From an uncultured bacterium (lineage in GTDB: Bacteria > Verrucomicrobiota > Kiritimatiellia > CAIKKV01 > CAITUY01): a stretch of DNA of 41,465 nt. Shown here in pieces: positions 33,501-41,465 of this stretch (the stretch's first letter is position 1; the number at the start of each line of letters is the position of its first letter). Made by a program: the position numbers and the translations under genes. Location of the stretch: contig CAIVSY010000045.1 in the NCBI GenBank assembly GCA_903908715.1, positions 1 through 41,465 on the forward strand, given 5' to 3'. The notes beneath the pieces are model-generated. The model made no database searches and was not told where the DNA came from. It worked only from the letters and a program-made list of their open reading frames with translations.

Positions 33501-34853
33501 ATGGAAACGGGTGGGAATGCGGTTCTTTCAGGGAGATTATGGGACAGCCTCTTACGGCTGGCGGGCCCCATGTTTGTCAGTATGGTACTGCAGAATGCCC
33601 AGAGCCTGATTGATTTGTTCTGGGTTGGTCGGCTGGGGTCGGATGCGGTGGCGGCCCTTGCGATCAGCGGGACCCTGCTGATGATGCTGTTTCCCGCGGT
33701 GATGGGGCTATCCACGGGTACGGTGGCGATTGTGGCGCGTGCGATTGGCGGCGGGCGGGATGAGGAAGCTTCTTCTATTGCGGGGCAATCCCTGGGTTTT
33801 GCCGTCGGGTGCGGGGTGTTCCTGGGTGCGGCGGGCTGGCTATGGGCGGGGCCGCTTTGCCGGATGCTCGGGGCGGTTTATCCTGTAGCTGATCTCGGGG
33901 CGCAATACCTGGGAATTTCCTTTGTGGGCAGTTTCACCATGTTTGTCCTTTTTATCGGCAACAGCATTCTGCAGGCGGCAGGCAATACGATGATCCCGAT
34001 GTATGCGATGCTTCTCGCCAACCTGCTCAATCTTGTTCTGGATCCGGTCCTTATCTTTGGATGGGCTGGGGTTCCGGCCCTGGGTGTGGCCGGGGCTGCG
34101 TGGGCAACAGTCATTTCACAAGGGGTGGCGGCGGCCTGGGTATTCTATGTATTGCATACCGGCGTGAGCGGAGTCAGGGTCGGGCTGAAGCATTGGCGTC
34201 CGAATCCATCCCTCTGGTGGCGATTGCTGCGGGTCGGGCTGCCGAGTTCGGGGCAAATGCTGACGCGAAGTCTTATGAACCTGGTCCTGATGCGCGTGGT
34301 GGCGCATTTCGGGATGGTGGCGGTGGCGGCCTATGGGATTGGTATGCGGTTCCACATGATTGTGCTCATGCCGGCGTTTGTCCTGGGGAATGCGGCGGCG
34401 GTACTGGTAGGGCAGAATCTTGGTGCGGGAAAGCCGGATCGTGCGGTCGGTGCCGCATGGCTGGCTGTTGCGATCGATGTGGTGCTGATGATTGGTTCGG
34501 CGTTGATCCTCGTGCTGTTTGCCCGGCCGTTGGTGGCGATGTTCGACAAGCATCCCGACGTAGTTCGCACAGGGGTGGCGTACCTGAGGATTGTGTCCCC
34601 CTTCCATCTCTTTGCGGCGTTTTCCATCGTGTTGGGGCGTGCGCTGCAAGGGGCCGGCGAGACTGTTTCGCCGATGGTGATGACGATTATCGGCTTATGG
34701 CTGTTCCAGGTGCCGCTTGCAATGATTCTGCCTCGTTTCTTTGCGGTGCAGTCGAACGGGGTCTGGTGGGCGATCTCGGTGGCTCTGGCGGTACATGGCC
34801 TGATGGTCACGGCGTGGTTCAGCCGGGGCGCATGGAAAACCCAGCGCGTGTGA
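33501..34853 (+). CDS. MATE-family multidrug/toxin exporter
   Basis: ATG 33501 gives 450 residues, the usual MATE length; a longer frame upstream overlaps the divergent gene and its promoter. Twelve membrane helices are apparent. N-terminal LAGPMFVSMVLQNAQSLIDLFWVGRLGSDAVAALAISG and a repeat-like second half (RVGLPSSGQMLTRSLMNLVLMRVV, NAAAVLVGQNLGAGKPDRA) are characteristic. It exports cationic or other small compounds using a sodium or proton gradient. The substrate is unknown. A weak hairpin with a T-run follows at 34908-34932. Confidence 0.92.
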   Translation: METGGNAVLSGRLWDSLLRLAGPMFVSMVLQNAQSLIDLFWVGRLGSDAVAALAISGTLLMMLFPAVMGLSTGTVAIVARAIGGGRDEEASSIAGQSLGFAVGCGVFLGAAGWLWAGPLCRMLGAVYPVADLGAQYLGISFVGSFTMFVLFIGNSILQAAGNTMIPMYAMLLANLLNLVLDPVLIFGWAGVPALGVAGAAWATVISQGVAAAWVFYVLHTGVSGVRVGLKHWRPNPSLWWRLLRVGLPSSGQMLTRSLMNLVLMRVVAHFGMVAVAAYGIGMRFHMIVLMPAFVLGNAAAVLVGQNLGAGKPDRAVGAAWLAVAIDVVLMIGSALILVLFARPLVAMFDKHPDVVRTGVAYLRIVSPFHLFAAFSIVLGRALQGAGETVSPMVMTIIGLWLFQVPLAMILPRFFAVQSNGVWWAISVALAVHGLMVTAWFSRGAWKTQRV

Positions 34854-34907
34854 AAGGCAGGTTTTTCTTGCTCCGGCACATCGCCTCCTATATAGTTCTC
34901 ACGCTTT

Positions 34908-34932
34908 GACGGATTGCCGTCTGTATTTTTTT
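34908..34932 (+). terminator. Possible weak terminator after the MATE gene
   Basis: GACGG (34908-34912) pairs with CCGTC (34917-34921) across ATTG, and seven T residues follow at 34926-34932. The stem is only 5 bp and a short gap separates it from the T-run. It lies 55 nt after the MATE stop and before the acyl-CoA dehydrogenase. Confidence 0.4.
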
Positions 34933-34956
34933 CTTAACTGACTGGGAGAGAATAAC

Positions 34957-36117
34957 ATGGATTATGGATTGACCGAGACGCAGGTGATGATCCGGGATTT
35001 GTGCCGGCAAGTGGCCCAGGAGAAGATCAAACCGATCCGGGAGCACTTTGATGAGGCGAACGAGTTTCCCCATGAAATGGTGAAGGTGTTTGCGGAGGCG
35101 GATCTTTGCGGTCTCTATATTGAGGAGAAATATGGCGGCATGGGTGGCGGGATTATGGATCTGGCCATCGGGGTGGAAGAACTTTCCAAGGTATGCAGTG
35201 GTATTGCACTGGCGGTGGCGGCAACAGCGCTGGGGACTTTCCCGATCATTCTGTTCGGGACCGAGGAACAGAAGCAGAAATACCTGCCGCGAATTGCGTC
35301 CGGCAAGTCGCTGGCGGCTTTTGGGTTGACGGAAGCGAATGCGGGCAGCGATGCCGGCGGGATCCAGACGACGGCGGTTCTGGATGGCGACCATTATGTT
35401 TTGAACGGGACCAAGCAGTGGATTACCAACGGCGGTGAAGCCGAGATCTACACGGTGGTGGCGATGACAAACAAGGCGAAAGGCGCCCGCGGCGCCTCGG
35501 CCTTTATTGTCGAGAAGGGGACGCCGGGCTTTACGTTTGGCAAGAAGGAGAACAAGATGGGTATCCGTGCGTCCGCGACGCGGGAGCTCGTTTTCCAGGA
35601 CTGCCGGATTCCCAAGGCCAATCTCCTGGCCAAGGAAGGGATGGGCTTTATTGTTGCGATGAAGACGCTGGACAGTTCTCGTCCGGGGGTTGCGGCGCAG
35701 GCGCTGGGCATAGCGGCGGGTGCGTTGGACGAGGCGGTGGAGTACAGTCGTCAGCGTCGCCAGTTCGGCAAGCCGATCTGCTCCTTCCAGGGGGTGCAAT
35801 TCATGCTGGCGGACATGGCTACGCAGGTGGAGGCCGCGCGCGCGCTGGTCTACGCGGCTGCCCGCTACATTGACGGGGGCGGCAAGGACATCAGCAAGAT
35901 CTCGGCGATGTGCAAGCTGTTTGCCTCGGACGTGGCGATGAAGGTCACGACGGATGCCGTGCAGGTCCTTGGCGGGTACGGCTATATGAAGGAATACCCC
36001 GTCGAGAAGATGATGCGTGACGCGAAGATCACCCAGATTTACGAGGGAACGAACCAGATTCAGCGCGAGGTGATCGGGCTGAACCTGATCAAGGAGTCCG
36101 CGGCTGCCAAGAAGTAA
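34957..36117 (+). CDS. Acyl-CoA dehydrogenase (short/branched-chain type)
   Basis: This 386-residue protein follows a GGGAGAG ribosome binding site and matches the FAD acyl-CoA dehydrogenase fold. It shows the FAD/substrate region AFGLTEANAGSDAGG and NGTKQWITNGGEA, then QRRQFGKPICSFQGVQFMLADM. The C-terminal IYEGTNQIQREVI has the catalytic Glu in YEGT, as in medium/short-chain enzymes and butyryl-CoA dehydrogenase. It oxidises acyl-CoA to 2-enoyl-CoA. No electron-transfer flavoprotein genes are adjacent, so it is probably supplied from elsewhere. A link to branched-chain acyl-CoA made by the oxidoreductase at 5294-7964 is speculative. Confidence 0.92.
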   Translation: MDYGLTETQVMIRDLCRQVAQEKIKPIREHFDEANEFPHEMVKVFAEADLCGLYIEEKYGGMGGGIMDLAIGVEELSKVCSGIALAVAATALGTFPIILFGTEEQKQKYLPRIASGKSLAAFGLTEANAGSDAGGIQTTAVLDGDHYVLNGTKQWITNGGEAEIYTVVAMTNKAKGARGASAFIVEKGTPGFTFGKKENKMGIRASATRELVFQDCRIPKANLLAKEGMGFIVAMKTLDSSRPGVAAQALGIAAGALDEAVEYSRQRRQFGKPICSFQGVQFMLADMATQVEAARALVYAAARYIDGGGKDISKISAMCKLFASDVAMKVTTDAVQVLGGYGYMKEYPVEKMMRDAKITQIYEGTNQIQREVIGLNLIKESAAAKK

Positions 36118-36139
36118 GCGGTTGACGCTTGAGTGAGCT

Positions 36140-36169
36140 GTCATTCCCGCCGGCCGCGGCGGGAATGAC
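36140..36169. repeat. Perfect 12-bp palindrome (REP-like or bidirectional terminator)
   Basis: GTCATTCCCGCC (36140-36151) and GGCGGGAATGAC (36158-36169) pair perfectly across GGCCGC. The motif TCATTCCCGC...GCGGGAATGA is a common REP-like palindrome in bacterial intergenic DNA. TGTTT follows on the plus strand, so it could end acyl-CoA dehydrogenase transcripts. Confidence 0.6.
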
Positions 36170-36187
36170 TGTTTCCGGATTGGAACC

Positions 36188-37222
36188 ATGAGCACATCCC
36201 GAAACATCCTTGAGGAAATGAGGATGTTTGTCACGGATGTGGATGGAACGCTTGTGGGCCACCGGGTGGGGTTCGACCAGTACGAGGCGTTCCGCCGGTA
36301 TGTGGGGATTCTCCGGGACAAGTATGGCGCGCGCTGGGTGATTTGCACAGGGCGCAGCCTGCGGAGTTTCCGGCATGTGTTCCGCCCGATGATGATGCTG
36401 GGGATTGTTCCGGATTATGTGATCAGCCGGCATGCCTACATCTATGAACGCAAGTCCCGCGGCTGGATTCCCCACGGCGTCTGGAATTTGAGAGTCCGGT
36501 GGCTCCAGTGGCGGCATGAATGGAAGGTCCGACGGGCGATTCCCCGGATGCGTCGCCGGATGCTCGGGAAGAATCCTTTTGCCCGTGTGGTGCTGGAAAA
36601 TCATGGACGCATTACCTTTCAGTTCGAGGACGAAGGGGCCACGCGCTTCGGGATGGAGATTGTCCAGTCCGTTGCGCAGTCGAGCCGGTATCTGCAGGTC
36701 TTCCAGTATCCATGTGAGATCGATGTCCGGGCTATTCCCTTTACGAAGGGGCTGGCGGTATCGGAACTGGCTCACCGGATCGGGGTTGCGCCGGAACGGG
36801 TGCTGGTCGTGGGGGACGGGCATAACGATATCAGCATGATGCAGCCGGATGTTGCACGGTGGACGTCGTGCCCGGTGAATGCGGCGTCGGAAGTTCTGGA
36901 GGCCGTGAATCGGGCGGGCGGGCATATTGCCGCCTCGCACAGCCTTGCGGGAGTTCTGGAGACTTTGAAGGCATATGAGGACGGGGTATTGAACAGCGCT
37001 CTTCCGTCTTCGTACGCCGCCGGTGCGGATCGTTCGGGCGGATCGGGCGTGAAGGCGCCAGGCACCGGGGGAAGGTTCGGGTTCCGCAGTTTGATCCTTG
37101 TCCTGATGGTGGTTCTGGTGGTGGTGCTGGTTCTGGCCAAGTTCCACCTGCTGCCGTTTGCGCAAGGACTGGTGGCAGGATACGAGAGGATGGTTGACCG
37201 GTTGGTCCAGTTATTCCGCTAA
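36188..37222 (+). CDS. HAD-family hydrolase with C-terminal membrane anchor
   Basis: This 344-residue protein has the four HAD motifs: FVTDVDGTLVG (nucleophile Asp), VICTGRS, PFTKGLAVSEL (Lys) and VLVVGDGHNDISMM. The cap between motifs II and III places it in the IIB subfamily, as in Cof-type and sucrose-phosphate phosphatases. After a Gly/Ser-rich linker (about 278-295) a membrane segment follows (SLILVLMVVLVVVLVLAKFHLL, about 300-321), so the phosphatase is tethered to the membrane. Substrate is unknown. It is 19 nt upstream of proC and may be co-transcribed with it. Confidence 0.85.
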   Translation: MSTSRNILEEMRMFVTDVDGTLVGHRVGFDQYEAFRRYVGILRDKYGARWVICTGRSLRSFRHVFRPMMMLGIVPDYVISRHAYIYERKSRGWIPHGVWNLRVRWLQWRHEWKVRRAIPRMRRRMLGKNPFARVVLENHGRITFQFEDEGATRFGMEIVQSVAQSSRYLQVFQYPCEIDVRAIPFTKGLAVSELAHRIGVAPERVLVVGDGHNDISMMQPDVARWTSCPVNAASEVLEAVNRAGGHIAASHSLAGVLETLKAYEDGVLNSALPSSYAAGADRSGGSGVKAPGTGGRFGFRSLILVLMVVLVVVLVLAKFHLLPFAQGLVAGYERMVDRLVQLFR

Positions 37223-37241
37223 GGGATAAGGGAGAGTGGCG

Positions 37242-38045
37242 ATGTCTGCAGTGGGATTTATCGGCGCCGGAAAGATGGCGGAAGCCATGATCGGCGGATT
37301 GATAGAGCGGCGGTATGCTGAGGCGGACCGGATCCTTGTGTCCGATGTCGATACCGTGCGCCTTGCGGACCTGCGCAGGCGGATGGGGGTCCGGGTGGCG
37401 GACAGCAATGCCGGCCTGGTACAGGACGCGGAATTTTTCTTCCTGGCCGTCAAGCCCCAGCAGATGGAGGGGGTCCTGGACGGGATCGCGCCTCTGGTGC
37501 GGGAGTCGCATGTGGCGGTTTCCATTGCGGCAGGAAAGGCGCTGGCGGATATTGAAGGTCGCATTCCGCGGGCCCGGGTGATGCGGGTCATGCCCAACAT
37601 TGCCTGCCTTGCGGGAGAGGGCATGAACGTTTTCACCTGCGGGGCGAGGGCGACGGAAGCGGATGCGGAGCGACTTCGCGGGATGCTGCAGTGCTGTGGA
37701 AAGGTCATGGAATTGCCGGAGCCGCTGTTTGATGCGGTTACGGCGTTAAGCGGATCCGGGCCCGCATTCTTCGCCTATTTGCTGGACGGTTTGGTTGCCG
37801 GGGCGGTTCGTGAGGGATTATCGCGTGACGATGCCGTGGTCATGGCGGCCCAGACGATGCGGGGAACGGCACGCCTGCTGCTGGAGGGACGTTTCACGCC
37901 GTCGGATCTGGCGGCGGCGGTGACGTCCGCGAAGGGGACAACCGCGGCGGGCCGGGAAGTCCTGGAGCGCCCGGAAACATCGGATTTGCTGGAGCGAACC
38001 ATCCAGGCGGCCGCGCAACGCAGCCGTGAACTACGACGCGCCTGA
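37242..38045 (+). CDS. proC: Pyrroline-5-carboxylate reductase
   Basis: ATG 37242 gives 267 residues; GTG 37236 is in frame and closer to GGAGAG, so it remains possible. The N-terminal Rossmann motif is GFIGAGKMAEAMIGG. VKPQQMEGVL, VMRVMPNIACLAGEGM and ALSGSGPAFFAYLLDGL follow, with VTSAKGTTAAGREVLE in the dimerisation domain. It makes proline from pyrroline-5-carboxylate using NAD(P)H. It is followed 21 nt later by topoisomerase VI, which may share its transcript. Confidence 0.95.
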   Translation: MSAVGFIGAGKMAEAMIGGLIERRYAEADRILVSDVDTVRLADLRRRMGVRVADSNAGLVQDAEFFFLAVKPQQMEGVLDGIAPLVRESHVAVSIAAGKALADIEGRIPRARVMRVMPNIACLAGEGMNVFTCGARATEADAERLRGMLQCCGKVMELPEPLFDAVTALSGSGPAFFAYLLDGLVAGAVREGLSRDDAVVMAAQTMRGTARLLLEGRFTPSDLAAAVTSAKGTTAAGREVLERPETSDLLERTIQAAAQRSRELRRA

Positions 38046-38066
38046 TGCGCGGGGAGTGCTTGAAGA

Positions 38067-39758
38067 ATGCCTCGATCGAATGCCTCATCTGCCAATGCCG
38101 AAACGATGGCGCGCCAGCAGCGCGAAATTTCCGTATCCGAGTTCTTTCTTAAGAACCGGCACCTGCTCGGGTTTGACAACCCGCGCAAGGCCCTGCTGAC
38201 CACCGTCAAGGAAGCGGTGGACAACTCGCTCGACGCCTGCGAGGAGGCGGGCCTGTTGCCGGAATTGAGCGTGGAGATCACGCAGACGGGCGAGAAGCGG
38301 TTCCGGGTGACCGTGATGGACAACGGTCCCGGTGTGGTGCGGGCGCAGGTGCCGCGGATTTTCGCGAAACTCCTTTACGGCTCCAAATTCCACCGGCTCC
38401 GGATGTCCCGCGGCCAGCAGGGGATTGGCATCAGCGCCGCCGGGATGTACGGCCAGCTGACGACGGGAACCGCGACGCGGATCCTTTCAAAGGTGCCCCG
38501 CGGCAAACTGGCGCACCATATCGAGGTGCAGATCGACACCCGGAAGAACACGCCGACGATTCTGAAGGATGCGGAACTCGAGTGGGCTCCGTCCTTTCCC
38601 GGGATCGGTGGGGAGGGTGTGCCGGCGGAACCCAGGGTGTACTCCCATGGAACTTCCGTGGCGATCGAGATGGAGGCGCACTATGTGCGCGGGCGACTAT
38701 CCGTGGACGAGTACCTGCGTCAGTGCCTGGTGGCCAATCCGCATCTTCAGTTGCATTACCGGGTCAACCTTCTCGACAAGGAGATTGACAACGAGGGGCA
38801 GGCGACGACGCCCCTGGTGGAGGGGCAGTGGGTCTCGTGGAAGCGTACGGCGGAGGCATTGCCCAAGCCGCCGGTGGAGATCAAGCCGCATCCGCATGGT
38901 GTGGAACTCGGCATGATGATGCAGATGTTGCGCGACACGGAATCGCGGACGCTGCGGGGGGTCTTGTCGGAGGATTTCTCCCGGGTCAGCAGCCAGACGG
39001 CCCTGGATATTTGTACGCGGGCCGGACTGGATGCCAAGGCCAATCCGCGCCGCATTGCCAGCCGTGAGGTCGAAACCCTGTACAAGGCGGTGAACGAGAC
39101 CAAGCTGATGCGGCCGCCGACGGACTGTCTTTCCTGCATCGGCGAGCCGCTGATTGTGGCGGGTCTATCCAAGGAGATCGATGCGGAATTTTGCACGGCG
39201 GTGACCCGGGATCCGACGGTCTACCGCGGCAACCCGTTCCAGGTGGAGGTGGGGATTGCGTACGCCCGGCCCGGCGGGGGTGGGGGCGAGACCGCGGCGG
39301 ATGAACCGGTCCGCGTGATGCGGTTTGCCAACCGCGTACCGTTGTTGTATATGGCCGGGGCTTGTGCGGTCACGAAGGCGATCTGCGGGGTGAACTGGAA
39401 GAACTACGGCTTGGCGCAGCCGCGTGGCAGCCTGCCGTTGGGGCCGATGGTGGTCATGGTGCATATCGCCAGCGTCTGGGTCCCGTTCACCAGCGAAAGC
39501 AAGGAGGCCATCGCCCATTATCCGGAGATGATCCGTGAGATCGGTTTTGCCGTTCAGGAATGCGGGCGGCGGCTCTCCGTGCATCTGCACCGCCGGCACC
39601 GGGAGGCCGAGGCGGAGCGCAAGCGGTCGTATATAGAGAAGTATATCCCGCACCTGGCGCTGGGATTGAAGGATGTTCTTAACCTGACCGATCGGGACGA
39701 GGGCCGCGTGGTGGACCACTTACGGCGGATGCTCGAGCGGACTCATCTGGAAGTGTGA
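38067..39758 (+). CDS. top6B: DNA topoisomerase VI, subunit B (ATPase)
   Basis: This 563-residue protein has a GHKL ATPase domain: EAVDNSLDACEEAG (Bergerat N box) near residue 50, MDNGPGV (G1), and SRGQQGIGISAAGMYGQLTTG (G2 lid) near 113. The helix-two-turns-helix and transducer regions follow. QPRGSLPLGPMVVMVHIASVWVPFTSESKEAIA in the transducer matches Top6B, including the Lys that contacts ATP phosphate. Its length is that of full archaeal subunits. It drives strand passage by the type IIB topoisomerase, with subunit A 9 nt downstream. Topoisomerase VI is standard in archaea and plants but patchy in bacteria; the neighbours here are ordinary bacterial genes. Confidence 0.95.
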   Translation: MPRSNASSANAETMARQQREISVSEFFLKNRHLLGFDNPRKALLTTVKEAVDNSLDACEEAGLLPELSVEITQTGEKRFRVTVMDNGPGVVRAQVPRIFAKLLYGSKFHRLRMSRGQQGIGISAAGMYGQLTTGTATRILSKVPRGKLAHHIEVQIDTRKNTPTILKDAELEWAPSFPGIGGEGVPAEPRVYSHGTSVAIEMEAHYVRGRLSVDEYLRQCLVANPHLQLHYRVNLLDKEIDNEGQATTPLVEGQWVSWKRTAEALPKPPVEIKPHPHGVELGMMMQMLRDTESRTLRGVLSEDFSRVSSQTALDICTRAGLDAKANPRRIASREVETLYKAVNETKLMRPPTDCLSCIGEPLIVAGLSKEIDAEFCTAVTRDPTVYRGNPFQVEVGIAYARPGGGGGETAADEPVRVMRFANRVPLLYMAGACAVTKAICGVNWKNYGLAQPRGSLPLGPMVVMVHIASVWVPFTSESKEAIAHYPEMIREIGFAVQECGRRLSVHLHRRHREAEAERKRSYIEKYIPHLALGLKDVLNLTDRDEGRVVDHLRRMLERTHLEV

Positions 39759-39767
39759 GGCACGGCT

Positions 39768-40919
39768 ATGGCTGGGAAAAGAAAGACCCGGGAACGGGAT
39801 GAGGGCGAGGCGGTCCTGCTCAGTTCCCGTGCGGATGTTTCGCGCCGGATTGTCGACGTGGGACGCGGCGTGTTCGAGGATATCGTCCGGCGGATGCGGA
39901 AGCCCTCCCTGCGGTTTCCCATACGAGCCCTCACGAATGTCAAGTACGACCCGAAGACCGGATATTTCGAGATTCGTGGCAAGACGGCAACGCGCACATT
40001 GAGCTACAACACCGTCAAGACCTTTGCGCAATCCATGCGCCTGCTTGCGACGACGAAGAAGGATCTGCTGGACAAGAACGACATCGCCGGCAAGCGTGAG
40101 ATCTACTACAACAGCAAGAGCTGGGGTGAGTGCCGTTTCGATGAGCAGCCCGAAAGCGACACCCTGCTGGACGACATGGAGGCAATGCTGGGGGTCAACC
40201 GCGAACAGATCGGATACATACCCGAGGAGCGGGGCGGGGATGTGGCGGGCCCGTTGACGGTGGTGGATCGTAATCCCTCGACAGGCGAGGTGATCCGGAT
40301 CAATTGCGCCAAGCTGGGAACGGGAGCCTGGAGTATCCCGGCCCGGGTGGAGCATCTGGAGTTCGAGTCCGATGCCCGGTTCATCCTGGTGATCGAGACC
40401 TCCTCGCTTTTCCAGCGTCTTGTACACCATCGGTACTACGAGAAGGCGAAGTGTGTGCTGATTTCCATGAGCGGTGTGCCGACCCGAGCCTGCCGGCGTT
40501 TCATACGGAGGCTGGCGGACGATCGCAAGCTGCCGGTGCTGGTCTTCACCGACGGGGATCCCTACGGGTACTGCAACATCTACCGCACCCTCAAGGTGGG
40601 CTCAGGGCAGGCGGCGCATATCAATCGTTTCTTCTGTGTGCCGCAAGCCCATTATCTCGGGGTGACGCCTCAGGACATCATTGACTACAAGCTCATGGAT
40701 GCCACGCATCCGCTTGAGGATGTGGATATCAAGCGGGCCAAGGACGCGTTGAGGAACGATCCGTTCATCCGGCATCACAAGGAATGGCAGGATGCCCTCA
40801 ACCAGATGCTCAAGATGGGTGTGCGTGTGGAACAGCAGGCGTTTGCCAAGCATGGCTTGAATTACGTTCTCGACTCGTACCTGCCGGACAAGATCAGGAA
40901 AGCCCGGTTCCTGCCATAA
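39768..40919 (+). CDS. top6A: DNA topoisomerase VI, subunit A (Spo11-related)
   Basis: This 383-residue protein has the winged-helix catalytic region with KREIYYNSKSWGECRF; the Tyr113-Tyr114 pair contains the DNA-cleaving tyrosine, by analogy with Spo11. The Toprim fold shows ILVIETSSLFQRL (catalytic Glu) and LVFTDGDPYGYCNIYRTLK (metal-binding DxD). It cuts both strands of DNA and passes another duplex through. The B-then-A order and tight spacing match the archaeal operon. All visible catalytic residues are intact, so the enzyme should be active. Confidence 0.95.
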   Translation: MAGKRKTRERDEGEAVLLSSRADVSRRIVDVGRGVFEDIVRRMRKPSLRFPIRALTNVKYDPKTGYFEIRGKTATRTLSYNTVKTFAQSMRLLATTKKDLLDKNDIAGKREIYYNSKSWGECRFDEQPESDTLLDDMEAMLGVNREQIGYIPEERGGDVAGPLTVVDRNPSTGEVIRINCAKLGTGAWSIPARVEHLEFESDARFILVIETSSLFQRLVHHRYYEKAKCVLISMSGVPTRACRRFIRRLADDRKLPVLVFTDGDPYGYCNIYRTLKVGSGQAAHINRFFCVPQAHYLGVTPQDIIDYKLMDATHPLEDVDIKRAKDALRNDPFIRHHKEWQDALNQMLKMGVRVEQQAFAKHGLNYVLDSYLPDKIRKARFLP

Positions 40920-40961
40920 GATCCGGAATCACGCGGAAGGGGCTGCCGCGAAGGGTGCGGT

Positions 40962-41261
40962 CTACTTCACGGGCCAGACGGAAGGGTCAGCCTTGTAGAA
41001 CATCCATTCCGAAGCCTGCATGCCGATGATCGCAATGCAGAAGATCGTTGCGGCTAGCCCCAGCAGGGCGAAGATCAGGTAGGATTTCGATGAGACCTTT
41101 GGGCCGGTGCTGGCCGAAGCCTCAAGACCGGCCGGTGCGGCTGGTACGGCCGGTTCAGTTTCAGGCGCCGTCTCTGCAGAAGCGGCGGCCGGTTCGGACG
41201 GTTCCGGTGTAACGGGGCCAGCAGTGGGCCTCTTCAGCTTAATGGTTTTCGTTACTGACAT
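40962..41261 (-). CDS. Small single-span membrane protein
   Basis: This 99-residue protein has a basic start (MSVTKTIKLKRP), a long Ala/Pro/Glu-rich unstructured segment (about 13-55), and one membrane segment (YLIFALLGLAATIFCIAIIGM, about 60-80). A short outer tail ends in WPVK. Topology is probably N-terminus inside. It is convergent with top6A (42 nt apart). No family is recognised and function is unknown; low-complexity composition limits inference. Confidence 0.65.
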   Translation of the reverse strand: MSVTKTIKLKRPTAGPVTPEPSEPAAASAETAPETEPAVPAAPAGLEASASTGPKVSSKSYLIFALLGLAATIFCIAIIGMQASEWMFYKADPSVWPVK

Positions 41262-41396
41262 GGTATTTCACCCGCAAGGTTCCCTGACTTCCCATGATGC
41301 TATTCCTGTGTGCGGGATGGCTCAAGCTATTTTTTCAGGTGGGCGGTATGGGGCGCATCCCTGGGGCTTGGCCGGAGCCGTGTGTACGGTTGCCCG

Positions 41397-41465
41397 TCAG
41401 CGGGTTTGCCCTGAGCGCAGTTGGCGGGCGGCGGCACGCAACATGCGTTCGGTAGTGGGCCAATC
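41397..41465 (-). CDS. 3' end of an unidentified minus-strand gene (partial)
   Basis: From the right edge, 22 codons run in one minus-strand frame to TGA at 41399-41397. The residues (ending RAAARQLRSGQTR) are basic and helical, with codon use like the neighbours. It could be the end of a real gene, but other frames are also open over this short distance. It is too short to identify. Confidence 0.35.
   Translation of the reverse strand, partial: DWPTTERMLRAAARQLRSGQTR

Noticed and set aside
34061-34909. Alternative plus-strand frame within the MATE gene
   Set aside because: It is a Gly/Cys-rich shadow frame with no start signals; the MATE frame is continuous and of normal length.
34888-36348. 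Long minus-strand open frame antisense to the acyl-CoA dehydrogenase
   Set aside because: The His/Arg-rich translation is typical of antisense of a GC-rich gene; the plus frame has full family motifs.

Overview
The window looks like the chromosome of a Gram-negative, LPS-making bacterium, moderately high in GC, most likely from the PVC assemblage (Kiritimatiellota, Verrucomicrobiota or Lentisphaerota type). The evidence is lipid A/Kdo genes (LpxL-like acyltransferase, KdsD), bacterial translation genes (rpmE, prfA, prmC), several lipoproteins, a ferredoxin-dependent 2-oxoacid oxidoreductase typical of anaerobes, and a complete topoisomerase VI operon, which is uncommon in bacteria. The phylum is inferred from gene content and overall impression; no marker phylogeny could be run.

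Region 1 (1-4450) is accessory DNA. Positions 1-2276 are the tail of an integron gene-cassette array: five complete cassettes and the end of a sixth. Each carries one short plus-strand gene and ends in an attC-like site. The array is followed by a minus-strand lipoprotein gene, a truncated IS4-family transposase, about 220 bases with no recognisable gene, and a 245-bp MITE-like element with 13-bp terminal inverted repeats. A tRNA-Gly(TCC) marks the transition to ordinary chromosome. No integron integrase is visible; if present it should lie left of position 1.

Region 2 (4646-13830) holds a MerR-like regulator, a four-subunit 2-oxoacid:ferredoxin oxidoreductase (VOR-like) followed by a branched-chain aminotransferase, a convergent class II photolyase, and a large hybrid sensor kinase. 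The oxidoreductase and aminotransferase together can interconvert branched-chain amino acids and acyl-CoAs using ferredoxin.

Region 3 (14041-24874) holds a small membrane protein with a zinc-finger-like domain, a GHL10-type lipoprotein, rpmE, prfA-prmC, a nitroreductase, a conserved membrane-anchored protein, ApbE, an ArnT-like glycosyltransferase, NikR and an LpxL-like acyltransferase. Region 4 (25027-33339) is a minus-strand run of uppP, kdsD, cstA, rsmB, an M20 dipeptidase, a PIN-PhoH ATPase and a small exported protein. Several of these genes overlap by 4 nt, which suggests translational coupling.

Region 5 (33501-41465) holds a MATE exporter, an acyl-CoA dehydrogenase, a membrane-anchored HAD phosphatase, proC, top6B-top6A, a small membrane protein, and the end of an unidentified minus-strand gene at the right edge. 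The two most notable systems are the integron cassette array and the complete bacterial topoisomerase VI operon.
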